From: Dirofilaria immitis
Lineage: Eukaryota > Nematoda > Chromadorea > Rhabditida > Onchocercidae
DNA length: 64,000 nucleotides
Assembly (NCBI GenBank): GCA_024305405.1
Contig: JAKNDB010000067.1
Location: forward strand, 824,001-888,000
Reading direction: 5' to 3'
The translations under genes and the position numbers were made by a program. The notes beneath the pieces were generated by a model. That model was not told the DNA's origin. It worked only from the letters and a program-made list of their open reading frames with translations, and searched no databases. The number at the start of each line of letters is the position of its first letter. Positions within the stretch are counted from its first letter, which is position 1. This document shows, in pieces, positions 28,263-41,300 of the stretch.

Positions 28263-29020
28263 AATAAATTGTGAAAAAAACAGAGAAATCTGCAAGAATA
28301 TTAAGGACCTACAAAACTGTATAAAACAAGTAAAAATGACATAATAATACGAATAAAAAAGATTATAATATGACTTTATAGTCAAAGAATAATAATAACG
28401 TGAATTGTGAGAAACCTAAAACCATTTCTTGAAGGCAACTAAACTGAATAATCCTTCTCTCAGCAATTGCACAGAACAGTCTCAAATTTATTAAATGTAA
28501 TATACATTACGATATATTAATAACTAGTTATTACAGACAAGCATCTTCGGGAAAATAGTTATACTTAAACATGCTAAATTTGAGCTTGTAAAAGAGAAGG
28601 ACATGCTATATTAACCATTTCCTTAATTTGTAAACCGGAAGCCATTGCAGAATTAGAAGCCTTAATTTCAGTTAAATTTTTTAAGATGTGGAATTAGACT
28701 AAAAAGTAGTTTAAATAAAATAAAGTTAATACGATAATTTTTAATAATCCTAAAACTGGAAGCTCAAGTGAGGATAAGAAAAATCCGGAAATGTAAATGT
28801 GCCAAAAGATGTAACTTATCTTAAACCACGCAATTAGTGTCACACCCCATAAATTTTATACGCCATAAATCAAACTTATAGTCTTTCTTCAGGTCCACTT
28901 CTAACAACTGCCGGAAACTGAATTCGTTTTTCACGAGAAGTCATCAGCGGCCGTCATTAAAATTTGTAAAAGAGAAATTTGTTCAGATTGTATTGGTATG
29001 ATCAGTTGATGGGATAGTGG
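28263..29020. other. Divergent promoter region between EIF6 and DPH6
   Basis: About 0.75 kb separates the two divergent start codons, so one region must serve both promoters. It is AT-rich and shows no recognisable coding frame. No specific promoter motif could be assigned by eye. Confidence 0.5.
28977..28987 (+). promoter_or_regulatory. Candidate spliced-leader acceptor upstream of DPH6
   Basis: A TTTGTTCAG acceptor ends at 28986, 34 bases before the DPH6 ATG at 29021. No upstream exon is visible, so this is a candidate trans-splice site. Confidence 0.4.
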
Positions 29021-30879
29021 ATGAAGGTGGTTGGATTAACGTCCGGTGGGAAGGATAGTTGTTATAGCATGATGATGTGCATGAAGGATGGACACGATAT
29101 TGTATGCCTTGCTAATTTACATCCACCGGTCGGTAATGAAGAGGAAATCGATAGTTACATGTATCAATGCGTCGCCCATACGGGTCTTCAAGTAATTTCT
29201 TATACACATTTCTTTTCAATTTTCTTCATTCATGTAATTATAATGGATGTTCAAATTTTATAAGCTTATGCTAACTATCCAAAAACACGTACGTATATAT
29301 GTAACATAGTGATTGAGCTGTATGGATTGGTGCTTTAATTTAAACTGCCTCCTAACTATTATTCTCTCCTTAATACAGTTAATATCAGTTATGAATTTTC
29401 AAATGTTTCGCTCATTAATTAATTATCCATTTCTTTTTAGTACTCTTTAATACATATCCTGAACTACTATTCTCTCTCTACTACAGTTAATATCTATTAT
29501 AGATTATGAAATGGAATGAAATAAGTGTATAGGTTTGGTCATTAAATTAATTTTCCATTTCTTTTCAATATTGTTTAATTAAATCAAGTATTGAATGCGA
29601 TGATTTTTTTTGGTTGTATGGTACCTATTTTAGCTATACAGTGAAGCTTGTGGCCTTCCGCTTTATCGACGTGAAATACGAGGAAGGCCAATAAAAGTAG
29701 AAGCTCTTTATGAAGAAACAATCAATGATGAAGTGGAGGATCTGTATGAGCTGCTTGCGTTTGTTAAGCAGAAGCATCCTGATATTGAGGGTAAGTTCAT
29801 TTCACTCTGAGTTTTCATGTGTTTTATAATGTTTCCTTACAAAACTATATGTCTATTTGTTGGCTCAATAATATGATTAGATACTTCGTACATTATTACT
29901 GGTCAGTAATCTTGCAAAATTTCTCTAAAATACACCCTCAAGATTTCGCTTTTTGAAGGATTTGTTTTGAAAGATTGTAATCACATACTTTGTATCATGT
30001 GTTCTATCATCATATTTGTATTGTTCTTTCATAAGTCCGAAAATTTCTAGATGTCGCATTCTTCAATTTATTATTGTTTTTATGAAAGCGATATGCAAGT
30101 CTATTGTCAGATTTTTTGTTATTTGTTGATTTCTTCACTCATCAGGTATATTTGCTAGCAGTTATTATTTTGACTTTAAATTTGTGATTGTGACATCCTG
30201 TTTGCATTAATTTTTTTTTGGTGATAAGAGCTCCTGAAAATTTGCAGCTGTTTCTAGCGGTGCTATTCTGAGTAGCTACCAAAAAACCGTATTCAAAACG
30301 TGTGCCAAAGATTGAATTTGGAATCATTAACTTACTTATGGAATGCTGATCAAGCTTCTTTGTTCGATGAAATCATTTCATCCGGAATTGAGGCAATCAT
30401 TGTTAAAGTGGCTGCATTAGGTTTATCGATAAAACATCTTGGAAAAACCTTAATCGAGGTATAAATCATTAGGTTCATATACAGTTTTGTTGCAACAATG
30501 TGTCGCAATGAATGTGGGACGAATTATATCAATGCTCAGGAACTCACATGTCTTTAAATATCTTAAAATACCCAGTAATAACTTCAAACATCAGATCTTA
30601 ATTCATATATTTTTCACATGTCGATAATGCTGCCATCTGTCCACAATAATTCTAAAAGTTTGTATATTTTCAGGTAAAAGATCTCTTGTTGGATCTCAGC
30701 AGCCAATATGGGGTTCATGTATGTGGTGAAGGAGGTGAATATGAAACCTTCGTTGTAGATTGTCCTTTTTCAAGAAACGGATTGTCATAGACGAAGCAAA
30801 AATTGTGAAGCATTCTGTAAATGATTTCGCAGCAGTGGCCTATCTTTCTCTTTCTAAACTACACCTTGAAAATAAATGA
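29021..30879 (+). CDS. DPH6: Diphthine-ammonia ligase (diphthamide synthesis protein 6)
   Basis: DPH6 performs the last step of diphthamide synthesis on elongation factor 2, the ATP-dependent amidation of diphthine, in the cytosol. Four exons: 29021-29191, 29634-29790, 30248-30458 and 30674-30879. The N-terminal PP-loop nucleotide motif SGGKDS is at 29042-29059. Later come the family blocks EVEDLYELL, GAILSSYQ, IVKVAALGL, KHLGKTL and YGVHVCGEGGEYETFVVDCP. The ending is HLENK. Two frame breaks are seen, one in A6 at 30281-30286 and one in T5 at 30766-30770; each is healed by one extra base. The repaired length is 248 aa, slightly shorter than the about 267 aa of human DPH6. Intron 1 carries an old tandem duplication. 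Confidence 0.95.
29351..29580 (+). repeat. Diverged tandem duplication in DPH6 intron 1
   Basis: Two head-to-tail copies of about 105-120 bp, roughly 29351-29456 and 29459-29580, share blocks such as CTATTCTCTC, ACAGTTAATATC and CCATTTCTTTT in the same order. The copies differ at many positions and by small gaps, so the duplication is not recent. No coding capacity is seen. Confidence 0.6.
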
Positions 30880-31437
30880 TTTGAGATTGATGAAAGGTTG
30901 CTTTATATTCTTAAAAGAAATCGTAGAACTAGACTTCCAAATTAGAGCAAGTCAGTATAGTTTTTTTTCGTCTGTTTTTAAACTGGATGAATTTTCCTCT
31001 CACGGACATGATTATCTACCGAATAAATCATCTCAAGTATACTACATACCTACATGGTCATGTTACATTTCGTATTCTTTTTTTGGATTAAAAGAAATGT
31101 AAAATGTAACAGCACACTTCAACAATTAATCTCAAACACTCAGTGATTTGCAAAATTTCTAAAGTATTTTTTAAGACATATATGTGCATAAACACACTAC
31201 ATAAGCGTATGAAATCATTTATTTTGTTCTGTGTTTGGAAACACGAGAAGGGAATTTCATTAATCGAATGCTAGGATTAGAGTGTCGCAATTGTGGCAGA
31301 TAGCGGTTTTTGTTTGTACTTCAATGCATTTCGCATTGCTGAAGTTCGATTAACTCGTTTTTACGAAAAATATTAAAAATAGGTAGCAAAAGACTATCGA
31401 TATGAGATGATTAATTATCTGATGAACATACAAGATT
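30880..31437. other. Region between DPH6 and the candidate small gene
   Basis: AT-rich sequence containing the DPH6 3' end. One frame (from about 31384, starting VAKDYRYEMINYLMN) is open up to a TGA at 31447-31449 that lies in frame with the coding-like exon that follows, so an additional upstream exon of the candidate gene could be here. Nothing else is recognised. Confidence 0.4.
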
Positions 31438-31457
31438 TCAAACAGTGAAAGACAGGT

Positions 31458-32152
31458 GATTTCAAAGTTGGAGGTGCTAAATATGCTGAATATTTGACCA
31501 AGAATCTAAGCGGTACATTTACACCACTATTAGCCAAGATTTCGGTAAGATAATTTCAGTCAAGAAATCTCTATTTCTATTTCTGAAGACGTCTTAATAA
31601 TTAAAACGAATTTTAACATCGTGAAACACGATTTAACTCAGTCAAATAATCTTTATGAAAATGTTTTTCAGCTTCACATGTCTCTTCCAGTGTCAAATAG
31701 GTAGCGAGATAATCTATACCGTAACATTGTATATTGTTCTTGATGAGCTCGACTACTTCCTGAAAGATAATCAATCCTATTTGCTAGTTTTAAAGAAATA
31801 CAAGAATTCGAACCAGTTATTTAAAAGTTTTGGGTGCTATATTTACCACTATTTCTATTTAAAATATTTAACGGAAAACAGATTTCTATCACACAGCATT
31901 CCAACATAATCAAAATTTTGATGGTGACTTCAAATCATTCGTCTTAAATTCTTCAGAGGACATAAGTTCTTTTAAGATTTCAGTGTTTGGCAAGTAAATT
32001 TCTCGTCTTATTCACTGGAAGAACCCCCTCGTAAAATTCAAAATAAATCGGAGCTGACCTTAGAATTCCAGAATCGCGATTTTTCAACAAGCGCAATAGT
32101 AAATCCTTGCAGGAAAAAACATCATCCCTGGAATTCAAGCACGGTTTTCTAA
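31458..32152 (+). CDS. Possible three-exon small gene of unknown function
   Basis: Three short open exons with good splice signals and matching phases can be joined: about 31458-31543 (contains VGGAKYAEYLTKNLSGTF, donor GTAAGA), 31670-31699 (LHMSLPVSN, acceptor TTTTTCAG, donor GTAGCG) and 31984-32152 (contains YSLEEPPRKIQNKSELTLEF, acceptor GATTTCAG, stop TAA). The composition is hydrophilic and coding-like, unlike the Phe/Ile-rich noise frames nearby. I recognise no domain. The 5' end is unclear because an in-frame TGA precedes the first exon. It follows DPH6 by about 0.5 kb on the same strand and is convergent with TOPBP1. It could be chance or a decayed gene. Confidence 0.3.
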
Positions 32153-32346
32153 GAAATTGGTTAAAAAGTCTAGCTTTCAAGAGAATTCAATCTGAATCGG
32201 TTTAAGCTAGAAAAATTTAAAAACCCATTATAATAAGAAATAACAAAAATATAGTAAAATAACAAAAACAAAAAAACTTTATATACCGGTCAATGCTTCT
32301 AATACCAAAACTAAAATTCAAAAATTGATCAGAGCAAATCTATACC

Positions 32347-35300
32347 TTAAATAAGCTTCTCCCCACCGAAACCAATAATACGTCTAAGATCGGAGAACCG
32401 ACGACGACCGCAGTAAAATAAAGCTTTCCAACTGTGGAATGCTCTTTGCGTCGAATTCTGCAATTAAATGATGTCACATCAAATTATTTATCCAATTACT
32501 TTCTTATTGCTTTAAAGTCACAAGATTTGTGTTTTTGTAAAATAGTTGGAAGAGAAATGCAAAAGCGACAACACTGAACCACGAATTACAAAAGCAAATG
32601 ACTGACATTTGACCACCTTCCTAGAGAACTCAAGCACATTGCCTAGCGCAAACTATATCAACAGTATGACTGGCTAGACAATTCTGAGATCTTAAATTTA
32701 TGAAACAGATTTCAAAAACCTTTTCGATTTTCAGCCGCCATCGGCGACACGCCAATGCAAAGGAAGCAAAACGTTGTGAAAACAGATTGTGCTTCGTCAA
32801 TGAATGATTACTTCCCCATTCGTAGTTGTCGATCTAGAAAAAAATGAATGCAAAAATCTAGAACAATTCCCACCTGCTGAAATTTCTTGAAGCACCTTCA
32901 AATTTATAACTAGTCGGCATTCTATTACATTAGCGAAATATTTTCTCGTGAAGTCGATTAATTGCAAATTCTATTTTAAATAACCAAGTTTATGCATTCT
33001 ACTATTATTACATCCAACTTATTTTGCAGCTCTCCTATCCAGATATATCAGTTTCAATTCATCACAGTAAAATTACTCAATGGATTTCATTATCAAGACT
33101 CCGTGATATATCAGAGATCATAAGAATGCGATATCAAAAGACAGATTAATCCAATAATTGAACATTTCCAGTGAAAGAAGAAGGAAGTTAAAGAAAAAAA
33201 TTATAATATTAGAAAGCATTTAAAGATGGTTCCAGAAGCAAAAAAATAAAAAATAATAGGATTTCACTTTTCACAGTGACAGCTTTTTATTAATTGCCCT
33301 GACAGTCATAAAATAAACTTTTCACTGACTTTGACTATACATTGTACTGAAATTTCTAAATGAGTATGGTGATTCAATCAGTGTCATTATTATATAAAAT
33401 TGACAGCATACTTATGTTGAAAAGAATAGTTAACTGATCGCTGCTAACCTCAAGCCACTTTGAATGTGCATGCGAATCGATGACGTAATCTTCGTCGACA
33501 ACTGCGAGTCCTTTGGCAATTGAACAAAGCAATTTTTCATTGCGTACCATACGGCCGCAAACTAAATGGGTTATCTTTTCGCCGAATTCATTGCATACTT
33601 CTCCACCTAGTTCCAAAACCATAGTCTCCAAGATATTCCTATCCTATAAAAGACAAATTACAGATGTGATTTTTCCAGAACAACTAGAACGGGTATATAA
33701 ATATTAAACTCTTACTCGAACTGCACTAGTCTCTTAAATAACTAGCAAATAGATTTTTAATGAGACTTACATGCCGCACAATCGACGTAAAACATATTGT
33801 CTTGTTAGGCATAAGTAGTGTTTCCTTTATAACGGCATTTTCACATTGTTCCGCAGGACTTAAATACAAATAAATATTTTAGAAACAGTTATGTAAAACT
33901 CAATTTCTTTTTTAAATCGGTGCTGGCTGAATGCTAGATTGATTTTTGTGCACGGCTCAAGAATAAATCATTAATCGATTAAGATTTGAAGCAGTTGAGA
34001 GTGTGAAAAAAATAAAAGATAATTAATAATTCATAACAAATCACCTCATTTTATTTTCTTCACTCGGTTTTTCCACCTCAGCGAGCATAGGTACCATTTC
34101 ATCAGCATAGGTACCATTGTTCTCCTACAATAAGAAAGAATCTGAGAAAGTTTAACAAAAATTCAATTCATTTTCTTTACTCTTTCTATCACTAAACTGT
34201 TAAGTGATCTCCTGAGTCATTTATCGCCAACAGTATTATAACAAGATGCATTAAAAAACTTTTTTAAATAAAAATTGATAGAAAAGATAAAAATTCGAGC
34301 ACACATGGTGTACTTAACAAAGATAAAATAATTACAAAAAAAGACAACCTAAATTTAAAAAAATAATTTCTGGTCTTCAAAAACTTACTAAATCGACATC
34401 GAAAGGATCAAGTATCTGTGTAGCAATGCTAAAAAGCACATCATAACTGTGTGAATCACAAACAAATCACAATCTATCATCAACGATGCCCATTACCATG
34501 TGAAAGAAATGATTTGAAATACTAATCCTCACTTCACCTTTAATTCACGTCTTGAAATACTGAAAAACTTTTAATAAGCAAAATACAAACAAAAATGTCA
34601 AAGAATAGCAGAAAACATACGGACGTGGACTACTTTCTTTCCATCCATAGTACTCGGGTTCGGGCGGTTTAGCAAATCTTTTTTAGTATTTCTTTTAGTG
34701 ATTCCACATGTGCTTGCACTTCTACTTTCTCTCTTGTTCCTAAAGGCGTTAAAATTCGCTGACTTTCGAAAAAATGAGTATTTATTCCACTATACTCGCA
34801 ATAAACATGATTCAAACAATAATAACTTCTCAATAAGTTAGAAAACTCTAAAATTATTATTATCTAATTTCATTTTTCATGAGAACTAATGAAATTAATA
34901 TACACGTTGTTTTTCTTTTTCAGCCTGCATAGATCGCACGTATTCTTCTCTTTGCGTAGCAAGTTTAGCCAGCTTTTCAGCAATCCTCCTCCTTAAAATA
35001 ATTGTTTAACCTAAGCTTATTTTAAAACTTGTTCCAAAATAATTTAAATATCTAAATTAAATTCCAGAAAATTGCTTGCTTATACATGCGAAATTATTTG
35101 AAACATTATGTTCAAATATAACATGTTAACAAACTTTTTTCGTCTTTTGAGATAACCAGTTCACAATAATTTTCAGAAACGGTTGTTCTTGCTTTTTAGG
35201 ACTTTCCACAGGTTCAGTCAGTGAGACTGCTTCGGCATTCCTTTTATTTTGCCTAGTCTACAAAGTTACAAGTTACAAGAATCTTTCAGAAAAAATTAAA

Positions 35301-38300
35301 TTATGAATTTCATTGAGCATAAAATCATTCAAAAAATTTAAATTTTCTGAAAAACAGCGGTGATATTATCCAAACAAAATTGCAAGTCATTGATTTGTTT
35401 GCCGTTCTTCTTTTCTCGGTCAGATTCGGAAAAAGTCGCACAAAGAAAAACAAAATTATCATTAAGATTAAAGGATTTTCAAATATGATTATTACATTGG
35501 TTAGACCAATCAATAAATTTACTTGCATGCGATTATAATCACTTATCGATGATGTCCAGAGAGCTTTCCTCGTCTGAGCAGTTTTAATCACTGCTTCATC
35601 CAGTACACGGTCCACAGTTGTATCATTCTGCAATATTAGTAATTTATAATTTAAAAACATAAAAAGTTGATAGTGTATTCCGCTAAATAGCTTGCAGTTT
35701 GAAAACACAATAATCGAACAATTCTAAGCAGCTACAACTTGTCAAAAGCATCATAAAATGAAATATTATAACATTTATTTTTCATGATCAGTTGTTTGTG
35801 TTCTTTTTTATTTTATACATCTACATTCACTGGGTCAAGTAAAATAAACTATATTACTTATATTGAAATCAAATTTATAAAACTGAGAGACGTACCCAAA
35901 TTTCTCTGATTGATGAATTACTCATTGTGTTTTGCGAATTTATTCCATCAACACAGGCAAACGCTTCGGCAAGATCCAATACCGCTGCCAAATTATTATT
36001 TATCGGTTCTTGTAAATCCTTTTTGGCACATTGCTGAAAAAAGTAATATAGCATTTCTATCAAACATATTAAAAACAATTTCTCATAATTTCGATAATTA
36101 CAATGTCTTCAATTATCAATTCAAAAAATAAAAAATTTCCCTAGTTTACAACTATAATTCGTGGCATTTTCGAAGAGAAATAATGAAATTTCTGCTAAAG
36201 CAATAAAAAAACAAAGCATTATCACCAATATATTAATAAAATTAAACAAATTTCCTTTTTCGAACATTCGATTTTCAATTTTCCCTCATTTTGGACTGAA
36301 TTATGTTGCACGATATTCATTCCATAGTATTGCAGACTTGCCTCTTTTTCATTCTCGCTTAAAGCTATTTGAATGGGTAGTTCATCATTAGTACTTATTT
36401 TGTCCAGTATATTTAATCTAACATCGCTTGGTTTTCGTTGCGTAGCATGCATCCATAATCGATCACTCCGCGTGTAATTCTTGAATGGCTGGTCATGGAA
36501 TAAATATAGCTCCACTGGTAGCAATCGATTCTAGAATCACAAAAACGGCAATCGTGGATAACTTATCTGAGAAAAGAAAAAAATATTTGAAATCTTTATT
36601 CATGAATCTGTCGCAAAATTTGATCCATTACCTGGATGACGGATTCAATAATCCAGGATGGATCTAAGACAGGTATTTTCCAGCGACGTGCAGAATCCGT
36701 ACGATCCGTTTCAGCACAGGTTACTATTTCTGTACAGATATTTAACTGCTCATCCTGTCCCAACTGATTTTGCACACTGGAAAAATTTTAAATTAGCAAA
36801 AAACAATAATCTTTAATTATAAATTCGGTTTTATCATGAATAGAAAAAATGATTCGAAGAACAAATTCAAAAGTAGATTAAAGAGAATAGTTTGATAGCT
36901 GAAATGTGAATTTTGAAAAATTAAAACATACATATATTTAAATGATGCGCCATACTGAATGATAAAACATCTCTTACTAATAAACTATTCAAGTTGGAAT
37001 TAGTTTTATTTCTCAAAATTCAAGAGATCATGCATAATATAAAATTCGAAATCAGAAAAAAACCCACTCTGCTCCAAATTTATACAGAATATCAGCAAAA
37101 ATATCCTTTTCAGCTTCAGGCAACGTGCTTAAACCAACAACGCACCCAGCAAAAATCTGTGAAATTTCAAGTGCTTCGATAGGTCGATAAAGCGGATGTT
37201 TTTCAGCATCGATTATTTCACCATTTTCAATACATTCTTGCTAGAAGAAAAAGTAGAAACTGAAATTAATGAGGGATATTCCCGATATCATATTGCAAAT
37301 AATAGAGTTTATTATTTTAAGACCCAAGTTAAATTGAAAATTTTTGTTTTAACTTTCGCACTAATTTCATATTTATGTTGCGCTAATATGTATGAATGAT
37401 TTGAAAGAAACAAAAAAAAAAAAAAAAAAACGAAAATTACACACCAGCCAAAACGACGAAACAACATTACCGCAATTAAAACTTGCATCATCACTGAGCA
37501 GACAATCAAGCACTTCACACACTATATAATTGACCCAAAATGTTTTTGTTTTATCTCACCTAAAAATTGTTATTTTAAACCTATGAAGTCACAGTGAAAC
37601 TAAAACTTTTAAAGATGATTATCCTTATCTCACTGGGATTGCTATATATTAACTATATTATTTGCGTATAGTTGCTCATACTAAGTTTCAAGTGTTATCG
37701 TCATACTGTTTAGCATAGTATTAATATGCGTATTCGCATAGACTTCGTGGAATTTTTACAAAAAGAAAAAACATTATTACCTCCATGATTTTCTATATCG
37801 GAAAACAGTTTATTTTGGATTTCTTCTTTCCTAACAACGATTCTAAATGACAATCCACTGAATAAATGGCGATCACTGCTATCGCCTCTATCATTGTTGC
37901 TTGTTGGTCTCTCCCAAATGATTTCTTCGGCAGAATCCAATTCAGCATTCGTCAAGTTTCCAATTGCTTTACCTAATAGTTTAGATCCTACCTGAAATAA
38001 GGACAGATGAATTTCATAAGTGAATACTTTTTTCATAAGTGAATATTCATAATGAATATGTTCCCAAGATGTAAAAGTAAATTAAAATCGTAAAAAGATG
38101 TTATTCCAAATGAATACTAAAAGATCCTAAGAGAACAAATAAAAAAAAGCTTGCAGCATTAAAGAATCAAACAAAATTATGCTGAGTTAATTCCAAAGAA
38201 AAAATTACTTTTCAATCAATCAGGTTGTTTCACAATCGATTGATGCCCAGTAAGAAAACACCAGTAGGACGATAAAATTAACTTTACCTCACTCTAATGA

Positions 38301-41300
38301 TAAATCTTGAAATCCTTACATAAGATCTGAAAAAAGAACCTACTTCAGTAATTTTCAATGCATTTTCCGTTTTCGATTCATCGCTATAGTCAAGTACTCT
38401 CACAGGTACTGGATCTAATCTATATTGTGAGAATTCAGAACTGTTTTTTCGTGCTTGAAAATCAAATAATTTGATTCATCTAAAACTTTTTGTGCTTTGG
38501 CACAATCCAATAACCATTCACATGTCACTACTTTCACATTATTCTGTGCTTTTTCCTTGAGCTGAAAATAAAAACTTTATGAACAACGCTTACAAAATAT
38601 TTACCAATCAAAACACAATTTATGATCACGATTAAATAGCAATATATTTATTGATTAAAAAAAAATAAAGTGTAAAGTGGTTTTTATGAAAAAAGTCATG
38701 ATACTAGTTAAGAAGTATTCTCTTTTTCGCTATTTAAATTGGAGGTGGTTCAAACATCATCTTTATCAAATGCATTGCGATACGATTGCTATAGCCCTAC
38801 CGAAATTTTCAGAATAATAAATTTGAATTCTGTTAAATAGAAATATCCATAATATATCCATTGCTAATGCTTGGATAAGATGTCTGTCAGTGCTTGAAAG
38901 CTAAAAAGACCTGCTTAATCAATTTCCAATCCAACTTTTGTGGACCAACCACCACATGAGTTGTATCAGTGTACACAAGTCTGTCACGCCGACGCGATCC
39001 AAGCTTATTTGTAAGCCATTTGTATTTTTATAATTTTCATCCTCTATTCCACACAAATAGATGATGCAATCCTTAAATGAAAACGAAATAGACCTACCAT
39101 TCGAAAAGTGAAGAAAAGCAACGGGAAAGTAAAATTTCATGAAAACTTAATGTATATTTTCCAAATGAGTTGAAATCCTTCAGCGTAAAAATGGATATTT
39201 TATTTGAAAAAAAACAACGAAGAAACTTCAAACTAATGACAAAAAAGAGAAAGACCTACACTCATTAAATCATTAAAGCGAAGAGCGTCTAGATTAAAGA
39301 ATACAATTGGATCCACTTCCATCATCGTTCGCTTTGGCAATGAATTGCTGCAAAAATTCTAGTAAGCTTGGAAAAGATTTCCTAGACTGTATTAGAAAAT
39401 AAATTTGAAATTTTGCGTAAATCATCGGACTATAAAGACCTTATGGTCATTCAGTATAGTCCATACATCCATATAAGACGCATATAATGATCTCAGGCTT
39501 TTGAAAAAATTTCTATGTGTCAAACCAATCTGATCAAGCCTTCGGTGATTATTTGAAGATGGGTTTTATTTTAAATGATTTTCACTATTGCTAATTAATT
39601 TTATTTAAAATCTTCATAGCTTAATATAAAGAAAATCAGAGTTGCAATAAGGTAAATAACAAAATGTTACCTTTCGGTAGAAATTGATTTATTTATTTCT
39701 GTCATAATACTTTCACTTCTCGTCAAATGCATTTCCGGAATACTGTTTGAAAATAGTCCATTGATTTCAGATGTGCCTACAATCAGTTTTGTAAAATTAA
39801 GGTTTTTCTTTCATCTCACTAAATAAATAAAGCCATAATAAAATTTCATTAAAAGATTAATAGTCGCTAACTTATGTATGGTATGTTTCAGTTCTTTAGT
39901 AAATAAAACAAAACTAAAACTAACTTGGAAACCCTCCTTCTCCATGTAACAACTGAGTTCTATGTTATTAATAATTTGTGAAATTATTTTACCACATCCT
40001 ATCCCATAATGTGATTACTTGTTTGGTAAGAAGCAAATGCTTGAACTTTCTTAAACAAAATCACGAAGAAAAAATCAAGCGCCACCCGCTGTTTGTTGTT
40101 GGTTAGTTGCATGACGGATAACATTAATTTCTGGATTCGTAAATTGTGAAGCTCGTGGCGAACTACATTCAATCGCAGAATTGACCCTGGTTTCGTAAAG
40201 CCTTTCAGGAAGACGATATCCCTGAATTTATGTTCAAAAATAGGAGAGTAATGACTGATAACACTAGCAACAACTTTTACAAATTCCAAGAAAAGATTTG
40301 AAAAAAATTTTTCTTCAATTTTTTTGCTAATACCTTCTCCACACTTTTTGTGATCCATCGCAAACGAACGATTCTGATTTGATTCCAACCCCACTTTCGC
40401 GCAATTTTATATTTTTCACCCGAATTCAAATCAGTCACCAAATGAGTACAGTAATTTTTCTTCATATTCCCTGTATAAACACCACCATTTGCTTCAATAA
40501 GATGCGAAAGTGTTGAACGATCTTGAGGAGCTATACCTGAGCAGCTTATAACCTAAAACTGATTTTGTCAGTAGGAACAATTTTTCTTTTTATTCAGGAG
40601 AAACTTGCTTAAATATGGGACTACATTAGTCTTATAGTTTCGTGTTGACTTTGAAAAGGAATGAAAATTCAGCTCTGTCCTTACTTCATCTGATCGCCGA
40701 ATACCTATTTTCAATAATATAACAATATTTAGATCTCTAGCAAATAAAAAAATAATAACTCACGCATTTAGCGAAAATTTGGAGCTTATGCTCGCTGACA
40801 AACTCTCTATCGATGTATTTCCTTTCACTAAAAGCCTTTGCACTTTTCCATGCAGCAAATATCCAGCTGACCGATAATACAGGAACTGAGTAATCTACAG
40901 CAGTCTGAAAAACATTTTGATTAATATTAGAAAATTTTTGGCCCAGACTATTAAAACAGCATATATTTGAAATTGGTTTGCCTTTAACAGAGGTGATAAC
41001 ATTACAGCTCGATCGAACTAATATAAAAAAGATGAGCGATAGGGACATTCGTTTCCCCTTTCTTTTGATATTCTAAATTAAATGCTTTGAAAATAAGACA
41101 AACTAACAACAAATTTTTTAGATTTTGTATCCTGAGAATCAGCAACTAAATGTGTAACTTTTTTGTGAAAGCTTTGGAAATCGTCCCACCCATCATCTTC
41201 ACAAGCAAAATTTGGTGTTGCTGAAACAATAAACAAGCTAGATTCGAAAAGTGAAGCATTTTGCAAGTAAATACAATGATATTTATGTTACTGTTTAATT

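Noticed and set aside
31655..31909. 84-codon plus-strand frame downstream of DPH6
   Set aside because: A GTAGCG donor at 31700 fits a short exon in another frame that links in phase to the next one; the long frame is Tyr/Phe-rich and has no family.
31980..32180. 66-codon minus-strand frame that could be a last TOPBP1 exon
   Set aside because: It shows no BRCT residues and overlaps the better supported plus-strand exon with a stop at 32152; kept only as a remote alternative.
35325..35708. 127-codon minus-strand frame
   Set aside because: Only the part at about 35524-35628 (LDEAVIKTAQTRKALW) is a TOPBP1 exon; the rest is read-through into introns.
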